From: Phycisphaerales bacterium
GTDB lineage: Bacteria; Planctomycetota; Phycisphaerae; Phycisphaerales; SM1A02
Direction: 5' to 3'
NCBI GenBank assembly: GCA_022446795.1
Contig: JAKVBX010000002.1
Span: 117,513 to 181,512, forward strand
DNA: 64,000 bases
The position numbers and the translations under genes were made by a program. This document shows positions 50,059-59,887 of this stretch, piece by piece (position 1 is the stretch's first letter; every line of letters begins with the position of its first letter). The notes beneath the pieces were generated by a model that worked only from the letters and a program-made list of their open reading frames with translations, was not told the origin of the DNA and did no database searches.

Positions 50059-51594
50059 TCAGGCCGTCTGGAGGTTCTTGCTCTTCTCATCAATTGCCGC
50101 CATCAGATCGTGCCACGACTGGTTGAAGGAGTCACGGCCCTCGATCTGAAGTCGCTCGCCCAATGCCGCCACGTCGACGCCCGCGGCATTGCAGCGGGCA
50201 ATGATGTCATCCGCCTCGGCGATGGATGACTCTTCGAGCTTCCCGGTCACCTCGCCATGATCCGCAAAGGCCAGCAGGGTCTTCTCGGGAATCGTGTTGA
50301 CCGTTCCATCGGCCGCGAGCGCGGAGACGTAGTACGTGTCCGGCAGCGCCGGGTCCTTGGTGCTCGTGCTCGCGAAGAGCAGCTTCTGCGGGGTAGCGCC
50401 CTTGGCTGCCAATGCCTCCCAGCGGGGGCCGGAGAAGATCTCGAGCGAAGCCCGCCAGCACTGGACCGACGCGGCAACACCAAGACGATCCTTCAGATCA
50501 TCAGGCAGGTCGTTCATGGCCGCCTTGTCCCACCGGGAGACGAAGACGGATGCGACCGAGAACACCTTGAGGCTCTCGCCCGCCTCGGCACGACGCTCCA
50601 GGCCCTTGATGTAGGCCTCGGCCGCTCGCCGATACTGGGACTCCGAGAACAGCAGCGTGACGTTGATGTTGATGCCTCGCGAGATCAGTTCCTCGATCGC
50701 CGGCGCGCCCTCGGGCGTGCCCGGCACCTTGATCATGAGGTTGGGCGTAGCAGCCCGCGCGAAGAGCGAAGCACCCTGTTCGATCGTCGAATTGGTGTCA
50801 TTGGCCAGGAGCGGGGAGACCTCGAGTGAGCAGCACCCATCGGTCGCACCAGAAACATCCCAGGTCGTCCGGAACAGGCCCGCGGCCCGCTGGAGATCCT
50901 GGATGGCGAGCGTGAAGAAGATCTCCTCACGATCGGTCGTGCCACCAGCTCGCAGCGACTTGATCTCCTCGTCGTAGAGTTCGGTATCGGCGATGGCCTT
51001 GTCGAAGATCGATGGATTCGACGTCAATCCCGTCACCGAGAGTTCGTTGATGTACCTCGCCAACGTTCCGTTATCGAGAATGTCGCGGCGAATGTAGTCC
51101 AGCCAGATGCGCTGGCCCGTTTCGTGCAAGTCGTACATCGGATTCATGAATTGCTCCCTCGCCATTTGGATAACTTCGCCGAGTCGACGGCGATGGCGTT
51201 CCTCTCCCGTGAATTCAGCCTTGAGAAAAGCGGTCACGATCTCCTTGGCCGGTTCCACTCCCATGGTCCGGGCGCCAAGCGTGATGACATTGACCGCATC
51301 ATGTTCAACCATCTGGTGCGCGGTGTAGATATTCTCCGTCGACGACGCCCGAATCAGCGGCATCTTGTTCGCCGCCACGGTGACACCGGCGCCACTGCCG
51401 CACAGCAGGATGCCCCGGTCCGCTCGGCCCGCGCCGATTTCCTCGCACAGCGCCTTGGCGGCAATGGGGTAGTCCACCGAGTCGCCCGTCTGCGGACCGG
51501 CGAAGATGACCTCATGCCCCAGGTCGCGGGCGACCTCGGCCAGGGGGTCTCGCAATGGTCGCCCCGCGTGATCGCTGGCCATCACGATCCGCAT
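50059..51594 (-). CDS. RpiB-transaldolase fusion protein
   Basis: 511 residues in one frame. Residues 1-145 are a complete ribose-5-phosphate isomerase B: MRIVMASDHAGRPLRDPL, the catalytic C65 in GILLCGSGAGVTVAANK, and H98 in VEHDAVNVITLGAR. Residues about 150-511 are a full transaldolase of the actinobacterial type: NELSVTGLTSNPSIFDKA, the Schiff-base lysine K289 in NLMIKVPGTPEGAPAI, INVTLLFSESQYRRAA and VASVFVSRWD. The two catalytic sets are intact, so one chain should make ribose-5-phosphate and shuffle C3 units. It starts one base after the tkt stop (TGATG). Transaldolase fused to Pgi is known in actinobacteria; this partner is different. Confidence 0.93.
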   Translation of the reverse strand: MRIVMASDHAGRPLRDPLAEVARDLGHEVIFAGPQTGDSVDYPIAAKALCEEIGAGRADRGILLCGSGAGVTVAANKMPLIRASSTENIYTAHQMVEHDAVNVITLGARTMGVEPAKEIVTAFLKAEFTGEERHRRRLGEVIQMAREQFMNPMYDLHETGQRIWLDYIRRDILDNGTLARYINELSVTGLTSNPSIFDKAIADTELYDEEIKSLRAGGTTDREEIFFTLAIQDLQRAAGLFRTTWDVSGATDGCCSLEVSPLLANDTNSTIEQGASLFARAATPNLMIKVPGTPEGAPAIEELISRGININVTLLFSESQYRRAAEAYIKGLERRAEAGESLKVFSVASVFVSRWDKAAMNDLPDDLKDRLGVAASVQCWRASLEIFSGPRWEALAAKGATPQKLLFASTSTKDPALPDTYYVSALAADGTVNTIPEKTLLAFADHGEVTGKLEESSIAEADDIIARCNAAGVDVAALGERLQIEGRDSFNQSWHDLMAAIDEKSKNLQTA

Positions 51595-53645
51595 CAGTTC
51601 GCCCCTTCCATGATGCCCACGAGATCACGAACGCGATCGGCAACATGCTCCGGCGTGAATCCCAGTTCGGCATAGACCTTGGGGCCGGGCGCCGAGGCAC
51701 CAAAGCGTGACAGACCAATGACATCATCGGCCCACTCGTACCAGGGTTCCGGTGACGCCGCTTCAACAGCGACGATGGGTCGATCGCTGGGAACGATCTC
51801 CTCTCGATCCTCCAGGGGCAGGAAGCGGAACAGTTCGACGCAGGGCATCGACACGACGCGGACCTCGACACCCTCGCCGGCGAGCCGTTCGCGAGCCGCC
51901 ATGGCCAGGCCGACCTCGGAGCCGGTCGCGATGATCGTGGCACGATCACCATCCGCCACGACCGAGGCGCCACGGGACACGTCCGCCATTGCCGGGTCCT
52001 GGACAGGAAGTCCCTGCCGGGTCAGGACAATGCAACTGGGGCCGTGATGGCCAATGGCCTCGCGCCAGGCACCGATGCACTCCTGCGCATCGCCCGGTCG
52101 GAACGTGCGGAGGTTGGGCATCGTGCGAAGGCCGGCGAGATGTTCCACCGGCTGATGGGTCGGGCCGTCCTCGCCCAGAGCGATCGAATCATGCGTGAAG
52201 ATGAAGACCACCGGCAGGTGCATCAGCGCCGCCAGTCGTACGGGTTCACGCATGTAGTCCAGGAAGGAGAAGAACGTCGCGCAGTACGGTCGCAGTCCGC
52301 CATGCGCCGCCATGCCATTACAGATGGCGCCCATGGCATGCTCTCGCACGCCGAAGTGGATGTTTCGCCCCGTCCAGTCGCCGCTGTTGATATCACCGCT
52401 GCCATCGATGTTCGTATGCGTGGAGGGGGCCACGTCCGCGGAGCCGCCAACCAGTTCGGGCACCATTGCGGCAAGGGCATTGAGTACCTGTCCGCCGGAC
52501 TTGCGAGTGGCGACCGACTCCCCGGGCGTGAACTCGGGCATCGTGGCACCATCCCAACCGGCTGGCAGCCCTCCCTTCATGCACCGCTCCAGGTCGCGAG
52601 CCAGGTCGCCGTGGGCGGACTGGTACGACGCCCAGTCCGACTTCCACTGCTCATGTGCACTGGCCCGCTCGGCGACGGCCGCTCGCCAGTGATCAAGCAC
52701 CGGCCCGGGAACCTCGAAGGGTGGTGAACTCCAGCCAAGCGCCTTGCGGGTGGCCTCGATGTTGTCCTCGCCCAAGGGAGACCCATGAGCATGGAAGCTG
52801 TCCTGGACCGGGGAGCCATATCCGATGTGACTGCTGACGATCACCAGGCTCGGTCGATCGGTATCGGCCTTGGCCTGGTCGATGGCCGCGTTGAGCGCGT
52901 CGAGGTCATTGACATCATCGACGGTGATCACCTGCCACCGGCAGGCTTCGAACACGCCCTTGATGTCGGTATTGAGCTCCACCGGGGCCGGACCTTCCAG
53001 CGTGACCTCGTTGTCGTCATAGAAGACGATGAGCTTGCCGAGACCCAGTCGACCGGCGATGGAGGCCGCCTCGTACGAGATGCCTTCCATCAGGTCGCCT
53101 TCACCCGCCGTCACGTAGATGTGGTGATCGATGACCGTGTGGCCGTCGCGATTGAATCGCGCCGCCAGCATCCGCTCCGCCATCGCCATCCCGACACCGT
53201 TGGCCACACCCTGGCCCAGGGGGCCGGTGTTGATCTCGATCCCGGGGGTCATGTCCATCTCGGGATGGCCCGGCGTCTTGCTCTCCCATTGTCGGAACTG
53301 CTTCAGGTCCTCGATCGACAGGTCATACCCCGCCAGGTGCAGCGAGGCGTACTGGAGCATGCATGCATGCCCACCGGACATGATGAATCGATCACGATCC
53401 ATCCAACCCGGTGACCGGGGGTCGTATTTCATCTGGCGGGACCACAGCGTCCAGGCCAGTGGTGCGAGACCCATCGGCGTTCCGGGATGACCGGAGTTGG
53501 CCTTCTGGATCGAGTCGATCGCCAGGAACCGGATGGCATTGATGCAGTCCGCATCCATGCCGCTCGGCTCCGAGCCACCACTGGTCCTGCTCCGGATACC
53601 GACGTCCGGACGGACATCACCATCGTGGGAAACGGTCGATGACAT
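51594..53645 (-). CDS. tkt: Transketolase
   Basis: 683 residues, full length. Thiamine-diphosphate enzyme of the non-oxidative pentose phosphate pathway. FLAIDSIQKANSGHPGTPMG, GQGVANGVGMAMAERML with the GxGD-type cofactor segment (TAGEGDLMEGISYEAAS), and FTHDSIALGEDGPTHQPVEHL are the family hallmarks, with the catalytic glutamate in FGVREHAMGA. ATG 53645 follows AGGAGGGAA; a GTG at 53651 is possible. First gene of the minus-strand operon, with TAGGAT (53681-53686, minus) as a likely -10. Confidence 0.97.
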   Translation of the reverse strand: MSSTVSHDGDVRPDVGIRSRTSGGSEPSGMDADCINAIRFLAIDSIQKANSGHPGTPMGLAPLAWTLWSRQMKYDPRSPGWMDRDRFIMSGGHACMLQYASLHLAGYDLSIEDLKQFRQWESKTPGHPEMDMTPGIEINTGPLGQGVANGVGMAMAERMLAARFNRDGHTVIDHHIYVTAGEGDLMEGISYEAASIAGRLGLGKLIVFYDDNEVTLEGPAPVELNTDIKGVFEACRWQVITVDDVNDLDALNAAIDQAKADTDRPSLVIVSSHIGYGSPVQDSFHAHGSPLGEDNIEATRKALGWSSPPFEVPGPVLDHWRAAVAERASAHEQWKSDWASYQSAHGDLARDLERCMKGGLPAGWDGATMPEFTPGESVATRKSGGQVLNALAAMVPELVGGSADVAPSTHTNIDGSGDINSGDWTGRNIHFGVREHAMGAICNGMAAHGGLRPYCATFFSFLDYMREPVRLAALMHLPVVFIFTHDSIALGEDGPTHQPVEHLAGLRTMPNLRTFRPGDAQECIGAWREAIGHHGPSCIVLTRQGLPVQDPAMADVSRGASVVADGDRATIIATGSEVGLAMAARERLAGEGVEVRVVSMPCVELFRFLPLEDREEIVPSDRPIVAVEAASPEPWYEWADDVIGLSRFGASAPGPKVYAELGFTPEHVADRVRDLVGIMEGAN

Positions 53646-53680
53646 GGACACTTCCCTCCTCTTCTCACCGGCGAGGAGCC

Positions 53681-53686
53681 ATCCTA
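53681..53686 (-). promoter_or_regulatory. Candidate -10 (TAGGAT) of the pentose phosphate operon
   Basis: TAGGAT lies 35 nt upstream of the tkt ATG on the minus strand, in the 155-bp region shared with the divergent ROK kinase gene. Confidence 0.45.
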
Positions 53687-53800
53687 CCGCGCCCCCCGGA
53701 GGTGAACCGGCAGGATATCCCGGGGCCGACCTGATCGGGTAAGGTGGAGTGATTCGACCGATCCAGGACTGAAGCCCGCCCCCGGGGCCGGAGAAGAGCC

Positions 53801-54505
53801 ATGAATATCCTGGTCTGTGACGTGGGCGGAACGAGCGTCAAGATCCTGCTCACCGGTGAAACCCAGCGACGAAAGGCCCCTTCCGGCCCGGAGATGAAGG
53901 CCGAGGACATGGTCGCAACGGTCAAGGAACTGGCCGAAGGCTGGACGTGGGATGCCGTCTCCATCGGGTTTCCCGGTCCGGTCATCCACGGCCGGATCAT
54001 GTCGGAACCCTCCAACCTGGGCAAGGGCTGGATCGCGTTCGACTTCGAGGAAGCCTTCGGCTGCCCCGTCCGGATCGTCAACGATGCGGCGATGCAGGCC
54101 CTCGGGAGCTACCACGGTGGCCGGATGCTCTTCATGGGACTCGGCACGGGACTGGGGACCGCCATGATCGTCGACGGCATCCTCCAGCCCATGGAAGCCG
54201 GTCACCTGCCCTATCGAGACGGCAAGACCTACGAGGACTTCGTCGGCAAACGGGGATACAAGGAACTCGGCAAGAAGAAGTGGCATTCGGCCGTCATCGA
54301 TGTCATCACCCAGTTCAAGCGGGCCCTGGAGCCGGACTACATCGTGGTCGGCGGGGGTAACGTGAAGAAGTTCGACGCCTCCGATCTACCGGAGTATTGC
54401 GAGATCGGGGCCAACGCCAATGCCTTCACCGGCGGGTTCCGCCTCTGGGAAGATCGGATGCCCCACGGGATCGCCGTCTCGGGCTCCACCTCCGAATCCA
54501 GTTGA
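53801..54505 (+). CDS. ROK family kinase, polyphosphate-glucokinase-like
   Basis: 234 residues. Phosphate-1 loop VCDVGGTSVKILLTG at the N-terminus, then FPGPVIHGRI, NDAAMQALGSYHGG and LGTGLGTAMIVDGILQPMEAGHLPYRDGKTYEDFVG, with YIVVGGGNVKKF near residue 185. The ROK-specific zinc cluster CxCGxxGCxE is absent and the size is small, as in polyphosphate/ATP glucokinases (PPGK). It makes glucose-6-phosphate for the pgi and zwf steps encoded next to it. GGAGAAGAG precedes the ATG. It is 155 bp from the divergent tkt operon. Confidence 0.85.
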   Translation: MNILVCDVGGTSVKILLTGETQRRKAPSGPEMKAEDMVATVKELAEGWTWDAVSIGFPGPVIHGRIMSEPSNLGKGWIAFDFEEAFGCPVRIVNDAAMQALGSYHGGRMLFMGLGTGLGTAMIVDGILQPMEAGHLPYRDGKTYEDFVGKRGYKELGKKKWHSAVIDVITQFKRALEPDYIVVGGGNVKKFDASDLPEYCEIGANANAFTGGFRLWEDRMPHGIAVSGSTSESS

Positions 54506-54550
54506 GGATCGGCTCGACGACGCACCGCAAGCAGTGAGAAGGGAATCAGC

Positions 54551-56212
54551 ATGAGCACGACGTTGCATACCGGCGATATCACGACGGCCCCGGCCTGGTC
54601 CGCCCTGCAGAAGCACTACGACGAAACCAAGTCCGTCCACATGCGAAGCCTGTTCGAATCCGACCCCGGTCGATTCGATCGATTCTCGATGACCTTCAAT
54701 GACATGCTGGTGGACTTCTCCAAGCACCGGATCACGGAAGACACGCTTGGCCTCCTTCGACAATTGGCCTCCGAGGCCGGCGTCGAAGCGCTCCGTGATG
54801 CGATGTTCAATGGAGAGAAGATCAACACGTCGGAGAAGCGTGCCGTGCTGCACGTGGCGCTTCGGAATCGAAGCAATCGCCCCATCATGGTGGATGGCCA
54901 GGACGTGATGCCCGAGGTCAACAGCGTGCTGGAACAGATGCGGTCCTTCTGTGATGCCGTTCGCGGAGGAACCTGGCGAGGGTTCTCCGGCAAGCAGATC
55001 ACCGACATCGTCAACATCGGCATCGGTGGCTCGGACCTGGGCCCCGTCATGGTCACGGAGTCACTGAAACCCTACGGCCGTGATGATCTCCAGCCGCACT
55101 TCGTCTCCAACGTGGACAGCACGCATATTGCCGAGACGCTCAAGCACCTCGATCCCGAGACGACGATGTTCCTGGTCGCCTCGAAGACGTTTACGACCCA
55201 GGAGACCCTGACCAATGCTCACGCGGCACGGGACTGGTTCCTGGCCGTGGCTGGCGATGACGCGCATGTCGCCAAGCACTTCGTGGCCCTGTCCACCAAC
55301 CAGGCGGAAGTCGAGAAGTTCGGTATCGACCCGGCCAACATGTTCCGCTTCTGGGACTGGGTCGGCGGCCGCTATTCGTTCTGGTCGGCCATCGGACTGT
55401 CCATCGCCCTGACCATCGGCTTCGATCGATTCGAGGAGCTCCTGCAGGGCGCCCATGAGATGGATGAGCACTTCCGGACGACACCGCTGGAAGACAACAT
55501 CCCGGCAACCATGGGGCTGATCGGCGTCTGGTACAACAACTTCTACGGCTGCCAGACCCAGGCCATCCTTCCCTACGACCAGTACATGCACCGCTTCCCG
55601 GCCTACTTCCAGCAGGGAGACATGGAGAGCAACGGCAAGCATGTCGACCGGCAGGGCCACCACGTTCATTGTTCGACCGGTCCCATCATCTGGGGCGAAC
55701 CCGGGACCAACGGCCAGCACGCCTTCTACCAGTTGATCCACCAGGGTACGAAGATCGTTCCCTGCGACTTCATCGCCCCCATTCACACGCACAACCCGAT
55801 CGGGGAGCAGCACCGCATCCTGCTGTCGAACTTCTTCGCCCAGCCCGAGGCCCTGATGCGGGGCAAGACCGCCAAGGAGATCGAGGCCGAGTTGACCGCC
55901 TCAGGCCTGTCCCCCGCCGATGCGAAGGCCCTGACTCCCTACAAGGTCATGGAAGGCAATCACCCCTCGACCAGCATCATGTTCCGGACGCTCGATCCCA
56001 GGACACTTGGATCGCTGACCGCCCTGTATGAACACAAGATCTTCACCATGGGCGCGATCTGGAACATCAACTCCTTTGACCAGTGGGGTGTCGAACTCGG
56101 CAAGAAGCTCGCCCGGGCCATTCTGCCGGAACTCGAGGGAACCGACCATGTCGCTACCCACGACAGTTCGACCAACGGCCTGATCAACCACTACAAGACC
56201 CACCAGTCCTGA
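54551..56212 (+). CDS. pgi: Glucose-6-phosphate isomerase
   Basis: 553 residues, full length. Interconverts glucose-6-phosphate and fructose-6-phosphate. Signature runs include [43 protein letters not shown], and the C-terminal [32 protein letters not shown] with the catalytic lysine. GAAGGGAATCAGC precedes the ATG. It lies 45 bp after the ROK kinase and 26 bp before the debranching enzyme on the same strand, forming a glucose/glycogen-to-hexose-phosphate operon. Confidence 0.97.
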   Translation: MSTTLHTGDITTAPAWSALQKHYDETKSVHMRSLFESDPGRFDRFSMTFNDMLVDFSKHRITEDTLGLLRQLASEAGVEALRDAMFNGEKINTSEKRAVLHVALRNRSNRPIMVDGQDVMPEVNSVLEQMRSFCDAVRGGTWRGFSGKQITDIVNIGIGGSDLGPVMVTESLKPYGRDDLQPHFVSNVDSTHIAETLKHLDPETTMFLVASKTFTTQETLTNAHAARDWFLAVAGDDAHVAKHFVALSTNQAEVEKFGIDPANMFRFWDWVGGRYSFWSAIGLSIALTIGFDRFEELLQGAHEMDEHFRTTPLEDNIPATMGLIGVWYNNFYGCQTQAILPYDQYMHRFPAYFQQGDMESNGKHVDRQGHHVHCSTGPIIWGEPGTNGQHAFYQLIHQGTKIVPCDFIAPIHTHNPIGEQHRILLSNFFAQPEALMRGKTAKEIEAELTASGLSPADAKALTPYKVMEGNHPSTSIMFRTLDPRTLGSLTALYEHKIFTMGAIWNINSFDQWGVELGKKLARAILPELEGTDHVATHDSSTNGLINHYKTHQS

Positions 56213-56238
56213 ACACGAACCGTGTGAATCGCGATACC

Positions 56239-58221
56239 ATGAACACGGTGAAACCCGAACCAGACGTCAAGACGGAATGGCTGCTGACCAATGGCCTTGG
56301 CGGCTACGCCATGGGTACTGCCGCGGGGATCAACACCCGCCGCTACCACGGCCTGCTGGTGGCATCGATGGCCCCTCCCGTCAACCGGATGGTGTGCCTG
56401 CACAGCACCATTGACCAGTTTCACCCCACCGGCGAAGAGAACGACTATGTCCCGCTGAGCACGCAGATGTTCGGCGATGACCAGACCCTGCACCCGGACG
56501 GCTGGCAACACCAGGTCGACTTCACTGGCGACGCCAAGGCGGCCACGTGGACGTGGACCACGCCCGAGGGGGTCACGATCCGACGAACGCTGAGCATGGA
56601 ACAGGGAGACAACGCCTGCCTCCTGGAGTGGACCTTCACCGGCCTCAAGCAGGAGGCCATGCTGACCGTGCGACCCATGGCCGTGATGCGGAGTTTCCAT
56701 GAACTGATGACGGATCATGCCCATGACCTTCGGTCGTCGGCGGAAGGTCGTCGATGCTATATCCAGCGAAACGGCATGGGACTGATCCTGGAGGCCAACC
56801 GCGGTCACTGGGAAGCGGCGTCGAGCTGGTGGGACAACTTCGACTACCCGGTCGATGCCCAGCGTGGCCAGGACCATCGCGAACGTGTCTTCTGCGGTGG
56901 TGTCCTGAGGGTCCTGGTCTCACCTGGCGAAACAACGCTCCGAGTCCACGTCGCCATGCAGGAGTCCCAGACATCCGGTTCGCAGTCCTGGCAACTGGAG
57001 TCCAGTGGTGACGACGTGGCTGACCGACTCGCCGCTGCGTGCAACCAGTTCGTCGTGTCCCGTGGTTGGGGCGACGGCGCCCCCAGCTCGGTCATCGCAG
57101 GCTACCCCTGGTTTGCCGATTGGGGTCGCGACAGCCTCATCAGCATGCCCGGGCTGTACCTGCAACATGGTCGCCTCGAGGAAGCCATCTCCCTGCTGAG
57201 TGGATTCGCCTCGAGAATCCAGCGAGGCATCATCCCGAACCGATTCGACGACTCGGCAGACGAGGCCTACTACAACACCGCGGACGCCAGCCTGTGGTTC
57301 ATCGATGCCGTCTGCCGGTGCATCAAGAAGGCTGGAGGCATCTCCAGTCACGCCGCATTCGACAGCCTGCTCGAGGCTTGTCGCTCGGTCATCAAGCACT
57401 ACCGGTCCGGAACGGACTACGGCATCAGGATCGACTTTGACGGACTGGTCATGGCCGGCATCCCCGGCGCCGCCGTCACGTGGATGGATGCCCGGGTGGA
57501 TGGCCAGGGCGTCACCCCGAGAATCGGCAAGCCCGTGGAACTCTCGGCCCTGTGGCACAACGCGCTCTGCAGCCTGGGAAGCGTCCTGGAGGATCCTGCG
57601 GAAGCCGCCGAGTACCAGGCCTCAGCAGCCCTGACTCGAAAGTCCTTCCGTGACCGCTTCTGGAACCAGGCGGACGCCTGCTGCTATGACGTGCTGATCC
57701 CCAGCACCGGCAACTGGCGCGGAGATGCCCACATCCGTCCCAACCAGCTGCTGGCGATGAGCCTGCCGCATCCGCCACTCACCGGCGATCAGGCCCAGTA
57801 CGTCCTGGACTGCGTCCGGCGGAACCTCCTGACACCCTATGGCCTTCGGACGCTGGCACCGACTGACCCGGAGTACCGCGGGCGATACGAAGGCGACATG
57901 GAATCCCGGGACCGGGCCTATCACAACGGAACCGTCTGGCCCTGGCTCATGGGCGCCTACTGCGACGGGCTTCGCAAGATCGCGGACAACCCGGAAGCTG
58001 TGGACCTGCAGATTCGGGAGTTGCTGTCACCGCTCGTGGCCTCATTGGACTCCGGGTGCCTCGGACAGGTTGCCGAGATCTACGACGGCGATGAACCCCA
58101 CCTGCCGCACGGCTGTCCTGCCCAGGCCTGGTCCGTCGCTGAGCTCACTCGCAGCTGGCCCCAGGACATCGCTGCTGGCGCGGTCGATCCCGACACGCCC
58201 TCGGCCGCCACGGTTTCCTGA
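56239..58221 (+). CDS. Glycogen debranching enzyme (amylo-alpha-1,6-glucosidase, GDE type)
   Basis: 660 residues. Hydrolyses alpha-1,6 branches of glycogen. The N-terminal bacterial GDE domain opens with TEWLLTNGLGGYAMGTAAGINTR-type residues and covers about 1-280; the C-terminal (alpha/alpha)6 GH133-like domain begins near residue 290 with AGYPWFADWGRDSLISMPGL, continues with ADASLWFIDAV, and has EGDMESRDRAYHNGTVWPWLMG near 555. The frame reaches back to 56083 inside pgi, but ATG 56239 is the natural start. No signal peptide, so it works on internal glycogen. Confidence 0.92.
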   Translation: MNTVKPEPDVKTEWLLTNGLGGYAMGTAAGINTRRYHGLLVASMAPPVNRMVCLHSTIDQFHPTGEENDYVPLSTQMFGDDQTLHPDGWQHQVDFTGDAKAATWTWTTPEGVTIRRTLSMEQGDNACLLEWTFTGLKQEAMLTVRPMAVMRSFHELMTDHAHDLRSSAEGRRCYIQRNGMGLILEANRGHWEAASSWWDNFDYPVDAQRGQDHRERVFCGGVLRVLVSPGETTLRVHVAMQESQTSGSQSWQLESSGDDVADRLAAACNQFVVSRGWGDGAPSSVIAGYPWFADWGRDSLISMPGLYLQHGRLEEAISLLSGFASRIQRGIIPNRFDDSADEAYYNTADASLWFIDAVCRCIKKAGGISSHAAFDSLLEACRSVIKHYRSGTDYGIRIDFDGLVMAGIPGAAVTWMDARVDGQGVTPRIGKPVELSALWHNALCSLGSVLEDPAEAAEYQASAALTRKSFRDRFWNQADACCYDVLIPSTGNWRGDAHIRPNQLLAMSLPHPPLTGDQAQYVLDCVRRNLLTPYGLRTLAPTDPEYRGRYEGDMESRDRAYHNGTVWPWLMGAYCDGLRKIADNPEAVDLQIRELLSPLVASLDSGCLGQVAEIYDGDEPHLPHGCPAQAWSVAELTRSWPQDIAAGAVDPDTPSAATVS

Positions 58222-58236
58222 GCCCAGGAAGACCCG

Positions 58237-59694
58237 CTAAAACTCGATCTGGAACTGTGCCCGGACCACCCACTGTCCGTTCTGGTTGCCGTAGTCAGGC
58301 TGCCATCCGTTCCCGACACCGGGCCACCGAGCTGACCCCGGGTTGGTATTGCCGTTCCCTGGTGATTGGTTGGCCCCGTTGCCACCATCGATGCTGGAGA
58401 ACGAGTAGCCGAAATCACACGCGACCTTGATGTCCTGGATCCCGATTGGCCACCAGTTGAATCCCACCGTCAATGTCGACAGGTGCCCCGTCTCTCCCGG
58501 CCGGGTCAACGAACCACGGTAGTCCTGGATGTCCCCCAGTTCGTAGCGACCGAAGAGTTGGAGATCCTCGAGCACCGTGATCCCGCCCTGCCCGACCCAT
58601 CCCCAGGAGTCCACCGATGGCTGATCGAACCCCCCGGCGGTGTCCCGGCCATTGGCCCAGACGAAGTAGGTGAATGCGGTCCAGCCCCGGTCGAACATCG
58701 AGAGGTCGACGGTGAAGCCCAGGCTGTCCTGGGCATGGACATTGCCATAACTGAACCCGCCCTCGGGCCCCGACTGCTGGAACCACTGGAAGGCTGCCCC
58801 GAGCATCAGGCCGAAGTGTTCTGCGTTCTGGTTGGTGAGCGAGGTGAACTGGGCGTATTCCCCCGCCAGCACGATGTTCGCTCGCGCCAGGATGCTCTGC
58901 ATGCCGGACTGGTAGGCACCGACGTTCTGCTGCCGCGGGCCGTCGTTGTACATCACGACCAGATGTACCCCGTCGCCATCCCAACCGATTTCCAGTCCCT
59001 CGGTCCAGCCATAGGTGAAGGCGTGGTTCACCATGGATCGATCCACCGTCAACAGGAAGACGCTGGGGACAATCTCCTCGCGGAGGTACGGACCCTTGTA
59101 CTGCCCGACCCGGAAGCGCAGGCCGTTCTCAAAGCGCTTCTGGACCCACATGTTCTCCATGAAGACAGCGCCTTCCGGTCCGCTGGCCTGTGACGCCATG
59201 TTCGTGGCCAGCGTCAGGCGATAGGTCAGCGAGGGATCAACCACGTGACCGAAGAAGTGCAGTTTCATGCGACGGATTTCAAAGCCGTAGGTGGCGGACT
59301 GGCCGTCCTGCTGACCTGGCATGGTGCTGCGGTGGTCGTACATCCACCGGAACTGGACCTGCCCCCGGAATCGCATTTCGAAACTGTCGTCGCTGGCCCG
59401 GACGTAGTAGCCGTTGTCGTAGCCCAGGTTCGCAACGGTTCCCTGCAGGCTCGAGCGGGTATCGGCATCTTCGAGGACCCCGGTCACCACCGCGCGGACA
59501 TCCTCGGCCCGCTCACGAGTCAACCAGTTCTCCTGGCGACCCGCCTCGATCGCATCGACCTGCTCCCAGATCGAGTCGATGCGAGCCTCGATCCGAGCCC
59601 GGGACTCCGCTGACGCATCGACATCCGCCCGGGCCAGTGCCGGCAGAAGGACCAACGCGAACAGACCGACCAGGGACCGGCTCCAAGCACTCAT
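58237..59694 (-). CDS. Phosphate-selective porin O/P-like outer membrane protein (second copy)
   Basis: 485 residues. Signal peptide WSRSLVGLFALVLLPALARA, a short N-terminal coiled coil, then a 16-strand-type OprO/OprP-like barrel ending in phenylalanine (FQIEF). Strands such as QVQFRWMYDHR, FEIRRMKLHFFGHVVDPSLTYRL and VGQYKGPYLREEIV, and the DIQDYRGSLTRPGETGHLSTLTVG turn, match its neighbour closely. ATG 59694 lies 6 nt after TACGGT, so it may be leaderless; the longer frame to 59883 has no signal. Substrate specificity is not predictable beyond anion/phosphate type. Confidence 0.85.
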   Translation of the reverse strand: MSAWSRSLVGLFALVLLPALARADVDASAESRARIEARIDSIWEQVDAIEAGRQENWLTRERAEDVRAVVTGVLEDADTRSSLQGTVANLGYDNGYYVRASDDSFEMRFRGQVQFRWMYDHRSTMPGQQDGQSATYGFEIRRMKLHFFGHVVDPSLTYRLTLATNMASQASGPEGAVFMENMWVQKRFENGLRFRVGQYKGPYLREEIVPSVFLLTVDRSMVNHAFTYGWTEGLEIGWDGDGVHLVVMYNDGPRQQNVGAYQSGMQSILARANIVLAGEYAQFTSLTNQNAEHFGLMLGAAFQWFQQSGPEGGFSYGNVHAQDSLGFTVDLSMFDRGWTAFTYFVWANGRDTAGGFDQPSVDSWGWVGQGGITVLEDLQLFGRYELGDIQDYRGSLTRPGETGHLSTLTVGFNWWPIGIQDIKVACDFGYSFSSIDGGNGANQSPGNGNTNPGSARWPGVGNGWQPDYGNQNGQWVVRAQFQIEF

Positions 59695-59700
59695 CCACCT

Positions 59701-59706
59701 ACCGTA
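59701..59706 (-). promoter_or_regulatory. -10 element TACGGT before the second porin (leaderless geometry)
   Basis: TACGGT on the minus strand ends 6 nt before ATG 59694; AGGTGG occupies the six bases and is too close to act as a ribosome site. Confidence 0.45.
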
Positions 59707-59845
59707 GCGGATGGGCCGCGACCCGGTCAGCGGACGTGATGGTCTGACGTGGGATTGACCCATCACGGCACCCATGCCTCGGCCCGGAATGACATGCAGC
59801 CACGTCCAACAGAACGCGGCTGCATGATCTGGAGTCAGCCGAGGC

Positions 59846-59867
59846 CCGGGCGGCGGCCACCGCCCGG
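59846..59867 (-). terminator. 8-bp GC hairpin after the first porin
   Basis: CCGGGCGG, loop CGGCCA, CCGCCCGG. It lies 20 bp past the stop of the upstream porin gene and separates the two paralogues; no U-run follows. Confidence 0.5.
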
Positions 59868-59887
59868 ACCAGGCAAGGAGCAATCGG

